From NCBI GenBank assembly GCA_964515055.1, contig CAZEUG010000003.1:1-64000 (forward strand): DNA of 64,000 nucleotides. Direction: 5' to 3'. Origin of the DNA: QAMX01 sp964515055. GTDB taxonomy: Bacteria > Bacillota > Clostridia > Oscillospirales > QAMX01. Below the pieces are notes generated by a model. The model saw nothing but the letters and a program-made list of their open reading frames with translations. It had not been told where the DNA came from and searched no databases. Position numbers and translations under genes: made by a program. Positions 32,715 through 41,974 of the stretch are shown piece by piece. Numbering within the stretch: position 1 is the stretch's first letter; each line of letters begins with the position of its first letter.

Positions 32715-33974
32715 TTAGCGGCGACCGATGTCGCGGCGACAGAACATTCCGTCGAAATGAATGCAGTCAGCGGCGCGGTAGGCAAGCTCCAACGCCTGCT
32801 CCATCGTTTCGCCGGTGGCTGTAACGCCAAGGACACGTCCTCCGGCCGTCACAATCTTGCCCGCATCGTCCACTTTTGTCCCGGCATGAAAGACGATGGC
32901 ACCGGTATCTGCGGCATCCTGCAATCCCGTAATTTCATAACCGCGGGAATAGGAACCGGGATAACCGCCGCTGGCCAGAACGACACAGGCCGTGCAGGCG
33001 TTCGCCCACTGAATATCCAGTGTGTCGAGGCGCTGATCAATGATGGCCTCCATGATATCCAACAGGCTGGTCTGGAGAAGCGGCAGAACGGACTGTGTTT
33101 CCGGGTCGCCAAACCGAGCATTGTATTCGATCACCTTGGGGCCGTTCGGCGTCAGCATCAAACCAAAGTATAAAACGCCGCAGAACGTCCTCCCCTCCGC
33201 TTGCATCGCACGGATGGTCGGAACAAAGATGTCGCGCATACACTGCTCCGCAATTTCAGGTGTGTAGTGCCGGTTGGGGCTGACTGAGCCCATGCCGCCG
33301 GTGTTGGGACCCTGATCGTGATCCAAAGCCCGCTTGTGGTCCTGTGCAGACACCATCGGACAGATCGTTTTCCCGTCCGTGAAGCAGAGGACAGAAACCT
33401 CCGGCCCTGTCAGACACTCCTCAATGACCACGCGATCTCCGGCTGCGCCGAATGCATGACCCGAAAGCGCTCGCTCAACCGCTTCCAGTGCCTCGTCAAC
33501 GGACTGCGCAACCGTCACACCTTTGCCAAGCGCCAGACCATCTGCCTTGACGACGATCGGTGCGCCGTGCGCCCGGATGTAGGCGCAGGCGTCCTGCTGA
33601 TTGTCAAAAACGGCGTATTCGGCGGTCGGAATGTGGTACCGGCGCATCAAATCCTTGGCAAATGCCTTGCTGCCCTCGATAATAGCGGCGTTGGCGCGGG
33701 GGCCAAAGGCGCGAATGCCGATGGCCTCCAGACGGTCAACCAGACCGAGCGCCAATGGGTCGTCCGGTGCAACAACAACGAGATCAGGCTGGTTCTCTGA
33801 ACAGAACGCGACAATGGCATCCAGATCGGTTGCTTTGATGGGGACGCATTCCGCCAGCTGCGCGATGCCGCCGTTTCCGGGCGCACACCAGAGCTTTTCC
33901 ACCCGTGCATCCTTCGCAAGTGCCCAGGCAATGGCGTGCTCACGGCCGCCACCGCCAATGATCAATATCTTCAT
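32715..33974 (-). CDS. purD: Phosphoribosylamine-glycine ligase (GAR synthetase)
   Basis: 419 residues, ATP-grasp enzyme, second step of purine synthesis. N-terminal MKILIIGGGGREHAIAWAL, VVAPDDPLALGLVD, ATP-grasp motifs PIVVKADGLALGKGV and DHKRALDHDQGPNTGGMGSVSP, and VIEYNARFGDPETQ are all present. It is the last gene of the minus-strand pur operon, 15 bases after purH. Confidence 0.96.
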   Translation of the reverse strand: MKILIIGGGGREHAIAWALAKDARVEKLWCAPGNGGIAQLAECVPIKATDLDAIVAFCSENQPDLVVVAPDDPLALGLVDRLEAIGIRAFGPRANAAIIEGSKAFAKDLMRRYHIPTAEYAVFDNQQDACAYIRAHGAPIVVKADGLALGKGVTVAQSVDEALEAVERALSGHAFGAAGDRVVIEECLTGPEVSVLCFTDGKTICPMVSAQDHKRALDHDQGPNTGGMGSVSPNRHYTPEIAEQCMRDIFVPTIRAMQAEGRTFCGVLYFGLMLTPNGPKVIEYNARFGDPETQSVLPLLQTSLLDIMEAIIDQRLDTLDIQWANACTACVVLASGGYPGSYSRGYEITGLQDAADTGAIVFHAGTKVDDAGKIVTAGGRVLGVTATGETMEQALELAYRAADCIHFDGMFCRRDIGRR

Positions 33975-33989
33975 ACAGTGTTCCTCCGG

Positions 33990-35528
33990 TCAGTGCTTGA
34001 AGTGACGCATACCGGTGAAGACCATCGCGATGTTGTGTTCGTTGCATTTCCGAATCGAATCCTCGTCGCGGATAGAGCCACCGGGTTGAATAATGGCGGT
34101 AATGCCCGCCGCCGCCGCCGCTGTGACACAGTCGTCAAACGGGAAGAACGCGTCTGAGGCCAGAACGGAGCCCTTTGCTTTGTCACCGGCCTGACGGATG
34201 GCAATGTCGAGTGCGCCCACGCGGTTGGTCTGTCCGGCACCAATCCCGATAGTCTGATCAGCCGTTGTCAGGACAATGGCATTGGAGCGTGTATGCTTGA
34301 CAATCTTCCAACCGAAACGCAGAGCCTGCATTTCTTCTTCCGTCGGTACGCGATTGGTCACCGTGTGCAGCTCTGCTTCGTCCAGCAGCTGATCATCCAG
34401 TGACTGCACCAGCAGCCCGCCGGCCACTTTTTTGTAGTCGAGCATCGACGCGGTCAAAGGCCTGGTGATGTCGTCCAGCGTCAGGAGACGCACATTCGGC
34501 TTGACCGACAGGATTTCCAGCGCTTCCGCTGAGAATGCAGGCGCAATAATCACTTCCAGGAAGATCTTGGCCATCTGCGATGCAGTTTCAGCATCAATCG
34601 GCCGGTTCGATGCGACAATGCCGCCGAAAATGGAAACCGGGTCCGCTTCATAGGCGCGTGCATACGCCTCGGAAATGGTCGAAGCCGTCCCGACGCCACA
34701 AGGATTGGCGTGCTTCACTGCGACGATGGTCGGTTCAGAGAACTCCTTCAGCAGCGTGAGTGCGCCGTTTGTATCGTTGATGTTGTTAAAGGACAGCTCC
34801 TTGCCGTGCAGCTGCTTGGCAGCGGCCAGCGTGCCCGCGTTCTGGAGCGGTTCGCGATAGAAAACAGCGCTCTGGTGCGGGTTTTCACCGTAGCGCAGAT
34901 CCTGAACCTTCTCAAATGTCGCTGTGAACGTCTCCGGCAGGGTGTCCGTAATCTGACGGCGGAGGTAGGAAGAAATCAGTGCGTCATACGCGGCGGTGTG
35001 TTCAAACACCTTGAGCGCCAGACGATACCGCGCTGCTTTGTCGAGTGTGCCATCCTTCAGACCGGCCAAAACGGAATCATAGTCGGAGGGATCGACAATG
35101 ACCGCGACATCCTGATAGTTCTTGGCAGCAGCGCGAATCATGGTCGGCCCACCGATGTCGATGTTTTCAATGGCCTCTTCCAGCGTGACATTTTCCTTCT
35201 GAATGGTTGCCTTGAAGGGGTAGAGATTGATCGCAATGATATCAATCGGGTCGATTTCCAGTTTTTCCAGCGTTGCCATGTGTTCAGGATTGGCACGCAT
35301 GGCCAGAATCCCAGCGTGAATTCTGGGATGGAGCGTTTTGACGCGGCCGTCCAGACATTCGGGGAAGCCTGTCACATCGGAAACATTGGTGACAGCAATT
35401 CCTGCGTTCTTCAGCGCAGTCGCCGTACCGCCGGTGGAGAGGATTTCATAGCCGAGCGCGGCCAGCCCTGCGGCAAATTCGCACACGCCTGTTTTGTCGG
35501 ATACACTGATCAAAGCCTGTTTTTTCAT
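33990..35528 (-). CDS. purH: Bifunctional AICAR transformylase/IMP cyclohydrolase
   Basis: 512 residues catalysing the last two steps to IMP. The MGS-like cyclohydrolase domain (about 1-140) starts KQALISVSDKTGVCEFAAGL and has STGGTATAL and VKTLHPRIHAGILA. The formyltransferase domain has LRYGENPHQSA, VKHANPCGVG, FGGIVASNRP and VKHTRSNAIVL. Length is normal for the family. Confidence 0.96.
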   Translation of the reverse strand: MKKQALISVSDKTGVCEFAAGLAALGYEILSTGGTATALKNAGIAVTNVSDVTGFPECLDGRVKTLHPRIHAGILAMRANPEHMATLEKLEIDPIDIIAINLYPFKATIQKENVTLEEAIENIDIGGPTMIRAAAKNYQDVAVIVDPSDYDSVLAGLKDGTLDKAARYRLALKVFEHTAAYDALISSYLRRQITDTLPETFTATFEKVQDLRYGENPHQSAVFYREPLQNAGTLAAAKQLHGKELSFNNINDTNGALTLLKEFSEPTIVAVKHANPCGVGTASTISEAYARAYEADPVSIFGGIVASNRPIDAETASQMAKIFLEVIIAPAFSAEALEILSVKPNVRLLTLDDITRPLTASMLDYKKVAGGLLVQSLDDQLLDEAELHTVTNRVPTEEEMQALRFGWKIVKHTRSNAIVLTTADQTIGIGAGQTNRVGALDIAIRQAGDKAKGSVLASDAFFPFDDCVTAAAAAGITAIIQPGGSIRDEDSIRKCNEHNIAMVFTGMRHFKH

Positions 35529-35606
35529 AAATGCATCTCCTTGTCAATCGATCAATCAAAAAGAGCGGATGTACCGCACTTTCATTCGAAACATAAAACG
35601 TGAAAC

Positions 35607-36236
35607 CTACCGGATATGGACGATTCGTCCGTCAACGGTCAACCGTCCCTGACAGAACTGCGTGACAGCATCCGGCAGAATCTGCCACTCACACATTTCC
35701 ATGACACGCCGCTGCAAAATTTCAGGCGTATCACCCTCACAGACCGGTGCGGATTTCTGACAGATGATCGGCCCGCCATCCGTCTCGGACGTTACAAAAT
35801 GCGCAGTCGCCCCTGTCACCTTGACGCCGTAAGCCAAAACCGCCTCATGTACGCGAAGCCCGAAATAACCTTCTCCGCAAAAAGCCGGAATCAGCGAAGG
35901 ATGAATGTTGATCACGCGATTCTGAAAACATTCACAGAAAGACGGGCTGAGAATGTAGAGGAAACCGCAGAGCACAACGAGATCAATGTTTTCAGCGGTC
36001 AGGAGGTCGGTCAATGCAGTTGTATACGCCTGACGGTCAGCATAATCCTTTGGCGCTAAAACGTGCGCGGGGATTCCGGCATCCGCAGCACGAGTCAACG
36101 CATAAGCGTTCGGACTGGAGGAAACGCAGAGCGCGAGCGTTCCACCGCCGAGCCCAACGGTTCGCTGGCGGTCAATGAGCGCCTGAAAATTCGTCCCGCC
36201 GCCGGAAACAAGCACAGCAATTCGGGTCGGTTTCAT
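35607..36236 (-). CDS. purN: Phosphoribosylglycinamide formyltransferase
   Basis: 209 residues, 10-formyl-THF-dependent GAR transformylase. N-terminal RIAVLVSGGGTNFQALID, the folate loop LCGFLYILSPSF, and catalytic Asn/His in RVINIHPSLIPAF are present; the usual Asp lies in TSETDGGPIICQ. The ATG overlaps the purM stop (ATGA), so the two are translationally coupled. Confidence 0.94.
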   Translation of the reverse strand: MKPTRIAVLVSGGGTNFQALIDRQRTVGLGGGTLALCVSSSPNAYALTRAADAGIPAHVLAPKDYADRQAYTTALTDLLTAENIDLVVLCGFLYILSPSFCECFQNRVINIHPSLIPAFCGEGYFGLRVHEAVLAYGVKVTGATAHFVTSETDGGPIICQKSAPVCEGDTPEILQRRVMEMCEWQILPDAVTQFCQGRLTVDGRIVHIR

Positions 36237-37270
36237 CGGATGGAAACACCTTTCTCACCGGAACGGCAGACGCCCAGAACGGCAGCCGTATAGCCGAGCG
36301 AACGGATGGCGGCCAGTGCGCGGTCAGCATCCTCCGGTGCCACGATCAGCGCCATACCGACACCCATGTTAAAGGTATTGTACATTTCACGTCGGTCAAT
36401 CTGGCCAACCTTTGCCAGATAGGAGAAGATCGGCGGCACCGGCAGAGCCGTCGTATCCAGCTCTGCACAAATGTGATCCGGAAGCATCCGCGGAATGTTC
36501 TCAAAGAAACCGCCGCCGGTGATGTGGGAAGCCCCCTTGATGGAAACGGTTTTCAGCACTTCCAGAACAGGCCGGACATAAATCCGGGTCGGCGTCAGCA
36601 GCTCTTCGCCGAGCGTTCTGCCGAACTCGTCCACATAGGTGAAGATGTTGTCGGAGGAAACGTTCAGAATTTTCCGCACCAGCGAGAAGCCGTTGGAATG
36701 CAGACCGGAGGAAGCCATTCCCAGAATGACGTCGCCGTCCGCTACGGTGGAGCAGTCGGTGATTTTGGAACGGTCGGCCAGACCGACGCAGAAACCGGCG
36801 AGGTCGTATTCGTTCTCATCGTACAGACCGGGCATTTCGGCCGTTTCACCGCCGATCAAGGCGCAGCCGGCATCCAGACATCCGTCGGTCACACCCTTGA
36901 CAATGGCAGCAACCCGCTCCGGAACGTTGCGCCCGACGGCGACATAGTCCAGGAAAAAGAGCGGACGGGCACCGGAGCAAACAACGTCGTTGACCGACAT
37001 GGCCACGCAGTCAATCCCGACAGTGTCGTGCTTGTCCGTCAAAAATGCAATCTTCAGCTTGGTGCCGACGCCATCCGTGCCGGAAACAAGCACCGGGTCA
37101 GAAATACCAGTCAGATCCGGGGAAAAGAGTCCCCCGAATCCACCGAGGGAACCGATGACACCCTTGGTAAAAGTCCGTTCTACAAGAGGCTTCATCTGTC
37201 GGACAGCCTCATAACCGGCGGTAATGTCAACGCCGGCCTCCTTATAGCGTTCGCTGTATGAATCAGTCAT
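36233..37270 (-). CDS. purM: Phosphoribosylformylglycinamidine cyclo-ligase (AIR synthetase)
   Basis: 345 residues. Motifs: YKEAGVDITAGYEAVRQMK, LVSGTDGVGTKLKIAF, GIDCVAMSVNDVVCSGA, GCALIGGETAEMPG and ITGGGFFENIPRMLP. The ATG at 37270 follows AAAGGAG by 11 bases; the longer frame begins at a TTG inside that site. purF, usually found between purC and purM, is missing here: only 90 bases separate the two genes. Confidence 0.95.
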   Translation of the reverse strand: MTDSYSERYKEAGVDITAGYEAVRQMKPLVERTFTKGVIGSLGGFGGLFSPDLTGISDPVLVSGTDGVGTKLKIAFLTDKHDTVGIDCVAMSVNDVVCSGARPLFFLDYVAVGRNVPERVAAIVKGVTDGCLDAGCALIGGETAEMPGLYDENEYDLAGFCVGLADRSKITDCSTVADGDVILGMASSGLHSNGFSLVRKILNVSSDNIFTYVDEFGRTLGEELLTPTRIYVRPVLEVLKTVSIKGASHITGGGFFENIPRMLPDHICAELDTTALPVPPIFSYLAKVGQIDRREMYNTFNMGVGMALIVAPEDADRALAAIRSLGYTAAVLGVCRSGEKGVSIR

Positions 37271-37360
37271 GGTTGCCGATTCTCCTTTCAATTATGGATG
37301 TCCCGGTCGGCAGCACCGCCGGAACGAAATCTGAGAGAGGTGGATTCCAAAACGCCGGTC

Positions 37361-38224
37361 TCAGCCGTTCTGTGCGTTTTTCGTCAGACGGTCAAAGGCT
37401 TCCTGATACTTGTCCAACGTCGCCTGCACAACGTCCGTGGGCAGAACAGGTGCCGGTTCAACACCGGCCAGATGGTTGTCCTTCAACCAGTCCCGCAGAT
37501 ACTGCTTGTCAAAGCTGGCCTGTCCGCGTCCGACAGCATAGCTGTCAGCTGCCCAGAACCGCGACGAATCCGGTGTCAGCACTTCGTCCGCCAGAACGAG
37601 ATGCCCGTCCTCATCCAGACCGAACTCAAACTTGGTATCTGCAATGATGATGCCGCGGGACAACGCGTAATCGGCGGCTTTTGAATAAATCTCAATCGCA
37701 GCGTCGCGCACCAGAATCGCCAAAGCCGCACCCAGCTGCTCCTTCATGTACTCAAAGCTGACGTTTTCATCGTGGCCGCTGGCCGCCTTGGTAGACGGCG
37801 TGAAAAGCGGCGTCACAAATTTCTCGCTCTCACGCATTCCGGACGGAATGCGAATACCGCAGACTTCGCCGGATTCCTGATATGATGCCCAGGCACTTCC
37901 GGTCAGATAGCCGCGAACAATGCATTCAAAGGGGAGCATCTTCAGCTTTTTGACCAGCATGGAACGCCCAGCCAAAGAGGCATCCGACTGGAAGGGTACG
38001 GGGAAATCAGCCGGATTGGCGCTGATAAAATGTGTGGGGATGGTGTCCTTCAGAAAGTCGAACCAGAAAAGGCTCATCTGATTCAGAAGCACGCCCTTTC
38101 CCGGAACAGTGGTGTTCATAATGACGTCAAAAGCCGAGATACGGTCGCTGGTGACGATCAGCAGGCGATTGTCACCGGCATCATAAATTTCGCGGACCTT
38201 TCCGCTGGAAATCTGAACTGGCAT
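37361..38224 (-). CDS. purC: Phosphoribosylaminoimidazole-succinocarboxamide synthase
   Basis: 287 residues, SAICAR synthetase. GKVREIYDAGDNRLLIVTSDRISAFD, KLKMLPFECIVRGYLTGSAW, IIADTKFEFG and LADEVLTPDSSRFW are family hallmarks. At 287 residues it is of the longer, eukaryote/clostridial-like form rather than the 240-residue enteric form. The ATG at 38224 follows AAGGAG by nine bases. Confidence 0.95.
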   Translation of the reverse strand: MPVQISSGKVREIYDAGDNRLLIVTSDRISAFDVIMNTTVPGKGVLLNQMSLFWFDFLKDTIPTHFISANPADFPVPFQSDASLAGRSMLVKKLKMLPFECIVRGYLTGSAWASYQESGEVCGIRIPSGMRESEKFVTPLFTPSTKAASGHDENVSFEYMKEQLGAALAILVRDAAIEIYSKAADYALSRGIIIADTKFEFGLDEDGHLVLADEVLTPDSSRFWAADSYAVGRGQASFDKQYLRDWLKDNHLAGVEPAPVLPTDVVQATLDKYQEAFDRLTKNAQNG

Positions 38225-38237
38225 GATATTCAACTCC

Positions 38238-38762
38238 TTATTTCTGTGCGTTCAGCATGGACTGAACGCGATCGAAAATGGCACGATCCTTTTCCTGGAC
38301 TTCCTGTGCCATTGCCTTCTTTGCAGCACTCAGACGTTCTGCGATCGACTCGTCATACACGCCGAGAATCTGTTCCGCCAGAATCGCGGCATTGTCACCG
38401 CCGTCAATGGCAACGGTGGCCACGGGGACACCCTTCGGCATCTGAACGCTGGAAAGCAGCGCATCCAGACCATCCAGAGTCGAGGACTTGATCGGCACCG
38501 CAATCACCGGAAGTGTCGTGTGCGCGGCCAGAATCCCGGCCAGATGCGCAGCCTTCCCAGCGGCGGCAATGATCACGCCAAACCCGTTTTCACGCGCTGA
38601 GGACGAAAAAACCGCCGCAGATTCAGGCGTTCTGTGGGCGGAAATAATATGAATCTCATATGGAATTTGGTCGCGTTCGAATGTTTTAAGACAGCCGAGC
38701 ATGACGGACAGATCACTGTCCGACCCTAAAATGACGGCAACCTTTTTCTGCTGGATTCCCAA
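38238..38762 (-). CDS. purE: N5-carboxyaminoimidazole ribonucleotide mutase
   Basis: 174 residues. VAVILGSDSDLSVM, EIHIISAHRTPE, VIIAAAGKAAHLAGILAAHTTLPVIAVP and the C-terminal region identify PurE. No purK is next to it, so it may be a class II type using CO2 directly or purK may lie elsewhere. The start is taken as TTG at 38762 because GGAGGG lies seven bases upstream. First gene of the pur operon. Confidence 0.93.
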   Translation of the reverse strand: MGIQQKKVAVILGSDSDLSVMLGCLKTFERDQIPYEIHIISAHRTPESAAVFSSSARENGFGVIIAAAGKAAHLAGILAAHTTLPVIAVPIKSSTLDGLDALLSSVQMPKGVPVATVAIDGGDNAAILAEQILGVYDESIAERLSAAKKAMAQEVQEKDRAIFDRVQSMLNAQK

Positions 38763-38834
38763 TGCAAAACCCTCCAAATGTCAAATTCAGTTGTAATGCC
38801 TGCAAAACAGGCAACGACTGTCTGTACATATATA

Positions 38835-38863
38835 ATTGTAAAGCAAACCTGTGAAAAATGCAA
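38835..38863 (-). promoter_or_regulatory. Promoter of the pur operon
   Basis: On the minus strand TTGCAT (38858-38863), 17-base spacer, TACAAT (38835-38840). The 70-base leader holds a TGCCTG/CAGGCA hairpin. I see no purine riboswitch core. Confidence 0.7.
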
Positions 38864-39006
38864 GCAATTCACCGGGCAGGTTCGATTTTCAGAGAAGTGA
38901 CCATTTATAGCAAAAAACAGTCGCTTCTTTTTGAAAGAATGAGCAACATTCCTCCAAACCGGCCAAAGAGATCGGGAGCGGAAATTGCAAAAAGCCCGGA
39001 AAGCGC

Positions 39007-39035
39007 TTTACAGCCGTTGAAAAATCTGATATAAT
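39007..39035 (+). promoter_or_regulatory. Promoter of prfB
   Basis: TTTACA at 39007-39012, 17-base spacer, TATAAT at 39030-39035. The transcript leader of about 120 bases contains a long-range stem: GATGCAAAATCGGG (39045-39058) against CCCGCTTTGCATC (39091-39103). Confidence 0.75.
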
Positions 39036-39161
39036 AACATAGATGATGCAAAATCGGGTTGGTCTGCCTGATTTCCGGACAATCTGTCATCCCGCTTTGC
39101 ATCCATCCAGGACAGCCCGATATATCGCATCGACGATGCAGACAGGAGATATCAAGAACCC

Positions 39162-40283
39162 ATGATTGAATTGATGGAATACAAGCAGCGCGCCAAAGAA
39201 CTGCAGCCGCAGCTGGAGGAGCTGAAAAGCGCGCTCAGCATCGATAAATTGACAGAAGAATATGAACAGCTCGAGGTCCAGACCCGTGAGAATACGTTCT
39301 GGGAGGATATCGAGGGCTCGCAGAAGGTCATGCAGCAGATGAAACAGCTGAAAGCCAAGCTGGATCGCTATAATAACCTGAAAACCAGAACAGATGACCT
39401 GTTTGCCCTGATCACCATGGCGCTGGAAGAAGACGAAGATGGAATGGAAGACGACATCCTGAACGAGTTGACATCGCTGGAAGAGTCGGTCGAACAGCTG
39501 AAGCTGGACACCATGCTTTCCGGTGAATATGACCGCCTCCCCGCCATCCTTTCCATCCACGCAGGCGCGGGCGGCACGGAAGCACAGGACTGGGCGCTGA
39601 TGCTCTACCGGATGTACATCCGATGGGGCGAACGCCGCGGCTTTCAGGTCAAGGTTCTGAACGTTTTGGACGGCGAAGAAGCCGGAATCAAATCGGCCGA
39701 TATCCTGATTGAAGGCGAAAACGCTTACGGCTACCTGAAGGGTGAACACGGCGTACATCGCCTCGTTCGCGTTTCACCGTTTGATGCCTCCGGCCGTCGC
39801 CATACCTCATTTGCTGCGGTGGAAGTGATGCCTGAAATTGATGACAGCGTGGACGTGGAAATCCGAAGCGAAGACCTGAAGGTCGATACCTACCGCTCCA
39901 GCGGTGCCGGCGGACAGCACGTCAATAAGACTGAGTCCGCAGTCCGCATCACGCACCTGCCCACCGGGATTGTCGTGGCCTGCCAGAATGAACGCAACCA
40001 GCATCAGAACCGCGAAATCGCCATGCGGATGCTGCGCTCCAAATTGATCGAGATCAAGGAGCGGGAAAAGCTGGATAAAATCGGTGATATCAAGGGCGAA
40101 CAGAAACAGATTGAATGGGGCAGTCAGATTCGCAGCTATGTATTCATGCCGTATACGCTGGTCAAGGACAACCGGACAGGCTGCGAAGTCGGGAACGTCA
40201 ACGCCGTCATGGACGGGGAGCTGGACGAATTGATCAATGCCTATCTGAAAGCCAGCGCCAATGGAACGCTGAACCTGAAATAA
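39162..40283 (+). CDS. prfB: Peptide chain release factor 2
   Basis: 373 residues. RF2 reads UGA and UAA: the SPF anticodon-like tripeptide is in RVSPFDASGRR, and the GGQ motif at 250-252 (SSGAGGQHVNKTESAVR) triggers hydrolysis. The frame is continuous from the ATG, so the programmed +1 frameshift that autoregulates most bacterial prfB genes is absent. AGGAG is 13 bases upstream, a little far. The yifB gene follows 35 bases later. Confidence 0.95.
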   Translation: MIELMEYKQRAKELQPQLEELKSALSIDKLTEEYEQLEVQTRENTFWEDIEGSQKVMQQMKQLKAKLDRYNNLKTRTDDLFALITMALEEDEDGMEDDILNELTSLEESVEQLKLDTMLSGEYDRLPAILSIHAGAGGTEAQDWALMLYRMYIRWGERRGFQVKVLNVLDGEEAGIKSADILIEGENAYGYLKGEHGVHRLVRVSPFDASGRRHTSFAAVEVMPEIDDSVDVEIRSEDLKVDTYRSSGAGGQHVNKTESAVRITHLPTGIVVACQNERNQHQNREIAMRMLRSKLIEIKEREKLDKIGDIKGEQKQIEWGSQIRSYVFMPYTLVKDNRTGCEVGNVNAVMDGELDELINAYLKASANGTLNLK

Positions 40284-40318
40284 CCCGAATCAATGACGCA
40301 GACAGAAGGGAGCAACGT

Positions 40319-41821
40319 ATGGTTTCCAGAATCTGGACGGTTGGCCTGAACGGAATCGAAGGATATCGAATCTCCTGCGAATGTGATTTGTCCGGTGGCT
40401 TGCCTACATTTGACATTGTCGGCCTGCCGGATGCTGCTGTGCGCGAATCACGCGAGCGAATTCGTGCCGCAATCAAAAATTGCGGCTTTGACTTTCCGAT
40501 GCGCCGTATTACGGTGAATCTGGCCCCTGCCGATACGCGTAAGGAGGGTGCGCTGTATGATTTGCCGATTCTTCTGTCTGTTCTGGCGGCGTCCGGACAG
40601 ATACACGTGGACGTCTCCGACTGTGTATTTGTGGGCGAGGTTGCCCTGGACGGCTCGCTGCGCCCTGTAAACGGCATTCTGCCGTGCGCGGCGGCTGCTG
40701 CCGCAAACGGGTTCCCGCGCATTTTTGTCCCGCAGGAAAACGCTTCGGAAGCGGCTCTGGCCAAAGAACCGGCCGTTTATGGAGCAGAACATCTGAACCA
40801 GCTGCTTGCGGCACTGCGCGGCGAACAGGCGATTCCGCCGGCGCAGCCTGCGGAGAATGCGCCGTCCCAAGCGTATCCGGTCGATTTTGCAGAGGTACGC
40901 GGACAGGAAAACGCCAAGCGCGCCATGGAGGTTGCCGCGGCCGGTGGGCATAACCTGCTGATGAATGGCCCGCCAGGTTCCGGTAAAAGTATGCTGGCGC
41001 GCCGCCTGCCGACCATCCTTCCACAGATGACCTTCGAAGAATCCCTGCAAACCACCATGCTGTGGTCGGTCGCAGGTCTGACAGACCGCGCACACCCGCT
41101 CGTTGCGGAGCGGCCGTTCCGCTCCCCACACCATACCAGCACCGCCATCAGTTTGATCGGCGGCGGCCGTGACCTGCACCCCGGCGAAATTTCGCTTGCG
41201 CATAACGGTGTGTTGTTCCTCGATGAATTCCCTGAGTTTTCGCGCCATACCATTGACGTCCTGCGTCAGCCACTGGAAGACGGCTTTGTCACTGTTTCCC
41301 GTGCTTCGGGTACCGTCTCCTATCCATGCCGCTTCATGCTGGTAGCTGCAATGAATCCGTGCCGCTGCGGGTGGTATGGCCATCCCTCCGGAAAGTGCCA
41401 CTGTACACAGGCACAGGTCGATGCCTATATGGGCAAAATCTCTGGTCCGATGCTCGACCGCATCGATATCTGCACGAACGTGCGCGAGGTCGCCTTTCAG
41501 GATCTGAGTACGCATACCCCGGCGGAGACCTCTGCCGAGATTCGGCAGCGCGTCAACGAAGCCAGAGCACTTCAACGGCAGCGTCTTGCGGGCAGCGGCG
41601 TTACCTGCAACGCCCATATGCCGGCCGCACTGATCGAGAAGTACTGCCGCCTCGGTGGTTCGGAACAGGCCATGGTTCGCCGTGCATTTGATAAATTCGG
41701 CATGAGCGCCCGCTCCTACCACAAAATCCTGAAAATTGCCCGCACCATTGCAGACCTTGCGGCCAGTGAAGCGATCACCTGCACACACATTGCAGAGGCG
41801 CTGCAATACCGTGGCGCCTGA
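40319..41821 (+). CDS. YifB/ComM-family Mg-chelatase-like AAA+ ATPase
   Basis: 500 residues. The N-terminal ChlI-like fold (WTVGLNGIEGYRISCECDLSGGLPTFDIVGLPDAAVRESRERIRAAI), the Walker A GPPGSGKSMLARRLP near residue 220, RSPHHTSTAISLIGGG, the Walker B VLFLDEFPEF, a Cys-rich zinc-like insertion (MNPCRCGWYGHPSGKCHC) and the C-terminal Mg_chelatase_C domain are all present. ComM is a branch-migration helicase in natural transformation. The ATG at 40319 follows AGAAGGGAG by six bases. Confidence 0.93.
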   Translation: MVSRIWTVGLNGIEGYRISCECDLSGGLPTFDIVGLPDAAVRESRERIRAAIKNCGFDFPMRRITVNLAPADTRKEGALYDLPILLSVLAASGQIHVDVSDCVFVGEVALDGSLRPVNGILPCAAAAAANGFPRIFVPQENASEAALAKEPAVYGAEHLNQLLAALRGEQAIPPAQPAENAPSQAYPVDFAEVRGQENAKRAMEVAAAGGHNLLMNGPPGSGKSMLARRLPTILPQMTFEESLQTTMLWSVAGLTDRAHPLVAERPFRSPHHTSTAISLIGGGRDLHPGEISLAHNGVLFLDEFPEFSRHTIDVLRQPLEDGFVTVSRASGTVSYPCRFMLVAAMNPCRCGWYGHPSGKCHCTQAQVDAYMGKISGPMLDRIDICTNVREVAFQDLSTHTPAETSAEIRQRVNEARALQRQRLAGSGVTCNAHMPAALIEKYCRLGGSEQAMVRRAFDKFGMSARSYHKILKIARTIADLAASEAITCTHIAEALQYRGA

Positions 41822-41836
41822 CCACTGAAGGGTGAA

Positions 41837-41876
41837 AACAACAAGAGAACGCCGAATCGCGGCGTGAATAGTTGTT
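41837..41876 (+). other. Inverted repeat between yifB and the aromatic operon
   Basis: AACAAC/GTTGTT arms enclose a CGCCG/CGGCG stem. It is terminator-shaped but not followed by a T run (GAACC follows), so it may be a weak or Rho-dependent stop for the prfB-yifB transcript. Confidence 0.4.
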
Positions 41877-41913
41877 GAACCTGTGAAAATGCAAAAAAGA
41901 TGAACGAAACGAC

Positions 41914-41942
41914 TTTACAAACGGGGCAATCTGTGCTATAAT
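41914..41942 (+). promoter_or_regulatory. Promoter of the aromatic amino-acid operon
   Basis: TTTACA at 41914-41919, 17-base spacer, TATAAT at 41937-41942, directly before the leader peptide. Confidence 0.8.
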
Positions 41943-41974
41943 AAATTCGATCAAGGAAATAGAGGTCATCATCC

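Noticed and set aside
38763..38834. Purine riboswitch before purE
   Set aside because: The 70-base leader is too short and lacks the conserved aptamer core; only a simple hairpin is seen.
39162..39260. Programmed frameshift in prfB
   Set aside because: The frame is open from the ATG through the normal RF2 N-terminus, with no in-frame UGA around codon 26.
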